Shown here: piece after piece, positions 33,408 through 33,736 of the stretch
Layout: the number at the start of each line of letters is the position of its first letter
Position numbering within the stretch: position 1 is the stretch's first letter
Origin: Alcaligenaceae bacterium
GTDB taxonomy: Bacteria > Pseudomonadota > Gammaproteobacteria > Burkholderiales > Burkholderiaceae_B
Direction of reading: 5' to 3'
Assembly: GCA_947380655.1 (NCBI GenBank)
Contig: CANCRX010000032.1
Location: 1 to 33,736 of the forward strand
DNA length: 33,736 nucleotides
Notes under the pieces: model-generated
Databases searched by the model: none
Told to the model about the DNA's origin: nothing
The model's input: the letters and a program-made list of their open reading frames with translations, nothing else
Translations under genes and position numbers: made by a program

Positions 33408-33736
33408 ATGTCGTTAACACGTCGTCATTTACTTAAGTTCGCTGGTGCTACCGGAGCGATTTCTTCGATTCCGGGTTTCGTGTTCGCCCAGAAACTGGAA
33501 AAGACAAAAGTACAAATTGCTGTGGGTGGTAAAGCCTTGACCTACTATCTGCCGCTCTCGATTGCAGAGCGAAAAGGATTTTTCAAAGACGAAGGCTTGG
33601 AGGTAACGGTTGCTGATTTTGCTGGCGGCTCGAAAGCATTGCAGGCAGTCGTGGGGGGCAGTGCGGATGTGGTTTCTGGTGCCTTCGAGCACAACATTAA
33701 TCTGCAATCCAAAGGCCAGTTTTTCCGTTGTTTTGT
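33408..33736 (+). CDS. ABC transporter substrate-binding protein, NitT/TauT (SsuA/THI5) family, N-terminal part
   Basis: The frame is open to the window end, giving 109 residues. It starts with a twin-arginine signal, TRRHLLKFAG, with a hydrophobic stretch ending near VFAQ. The mature start shows LPLSIAERKGFFKDEGLEV and GGSKALQAVVGGSADV, the usual first lobe of NitT/TauT receptors that bind sulfonates, nitrate, or thiamine precursors. TGGAG lies 8 bases before the ATG. The ligand and the rest of the transporter lie outside the window. Confidence 0.9.
   Translation, partial: MSLTRRHLLKFAGATGAISSIPGFVFAQKLEKTKVQIAVGGKALTYYLPLSIAERKGFFKDEGLEVTVADFAGGSKALQAVVGGSADVVSGAFEHNINLQSKGQFFRCF

Noticed and set aside
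1..33736. CRISPR array, insertion sequence or toxin-antitoxin module
   Set aside because: No regularly spaced repeats, transposase motifs or paired small toxin-antitoxin ORFs were seen on either strand.

Overview
The window reads as chromosomal DNA of a betaproteobacterium of order Burkholderiales, most likely family Alcaligenaceae (Bordetella/Achromobacter-like, but at moderate GC). The basis is protein-family content and gene order recalled from knowledge, with no database search: a Bug/TctC solute receptor, the runs tsaE-amiC-mutL-miaA and purM/hda/HAD phosphatase/pcnB/folK, and the run SRP RNA-dnaX-ybaB-recR.

Layout. (1) 1-3572, plus strand: an acyl-CoA catabolic operon with the end of one acyl-CoA dehydrogenase, a second complete one, a MaoC/HTD2-like hydratase and a family III CoA-transferase. 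(2) 3580-6838, minus strand: folK, pcnB, a HAD-IB phosphatase and hda, tightly packed or overlapping; purM (6910-7956) is divergent. (3) 7988-14128, minus strand: an arsenic resistance cassette, in transcription order arsR, ArsJ-associated GAPDH, arsJ, acr3, arsA, then an AT-rich ArsC-like gene. An ArsR-type dyad lies upstream of arsR. (4) 14237-18964, minus strand: tsaE, amiC, mutL, miaA. (5) 18966-19859: AEC-family transporter, divergent from tctC (19996-20973); then xerD, tRNA-Arg(CCT), a DUF3313 lipoprotein, an MFS transporter and a 52-residue one-helix membrane protein. (6) 24296-30335: an AddB-like nuclease and an AddA/UvrD-like helicase-nuclease. (7) 30362-33359: 4.5S SRP RNA, dnaX, ybaB, recR. 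(8) from 33408: start of a Tat-exported NitT/TauT-type ABC substrate-binding protein, cut by the window end.

How the genes work together. The ars cassette encodes two exits for arsenic: GAPDH plus ArsJ (arsenate exported as 1-arseno-3-phosphoglycerate) and ACR3 plus ArsA (arsenite efflux with ATPase). The only arsenate reductase candidate has serine at all three redox cysteine positions and contains no cysteine at all, so it cannot work by the known thiol mechanism. This is the most unusual thing in the window. The rest is mostly housekeeping: translation (miaA, tsaE, tRNA, SRP RNA), replication control and clamp loading (hda, dnaX), repair (mutL, recR, AddAB-like pair, xerD), purine and folate synthesis, cell-wall hydrolysis and uptake. 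The mutL gene carries a (CG)7 tract that could be a slippage site.
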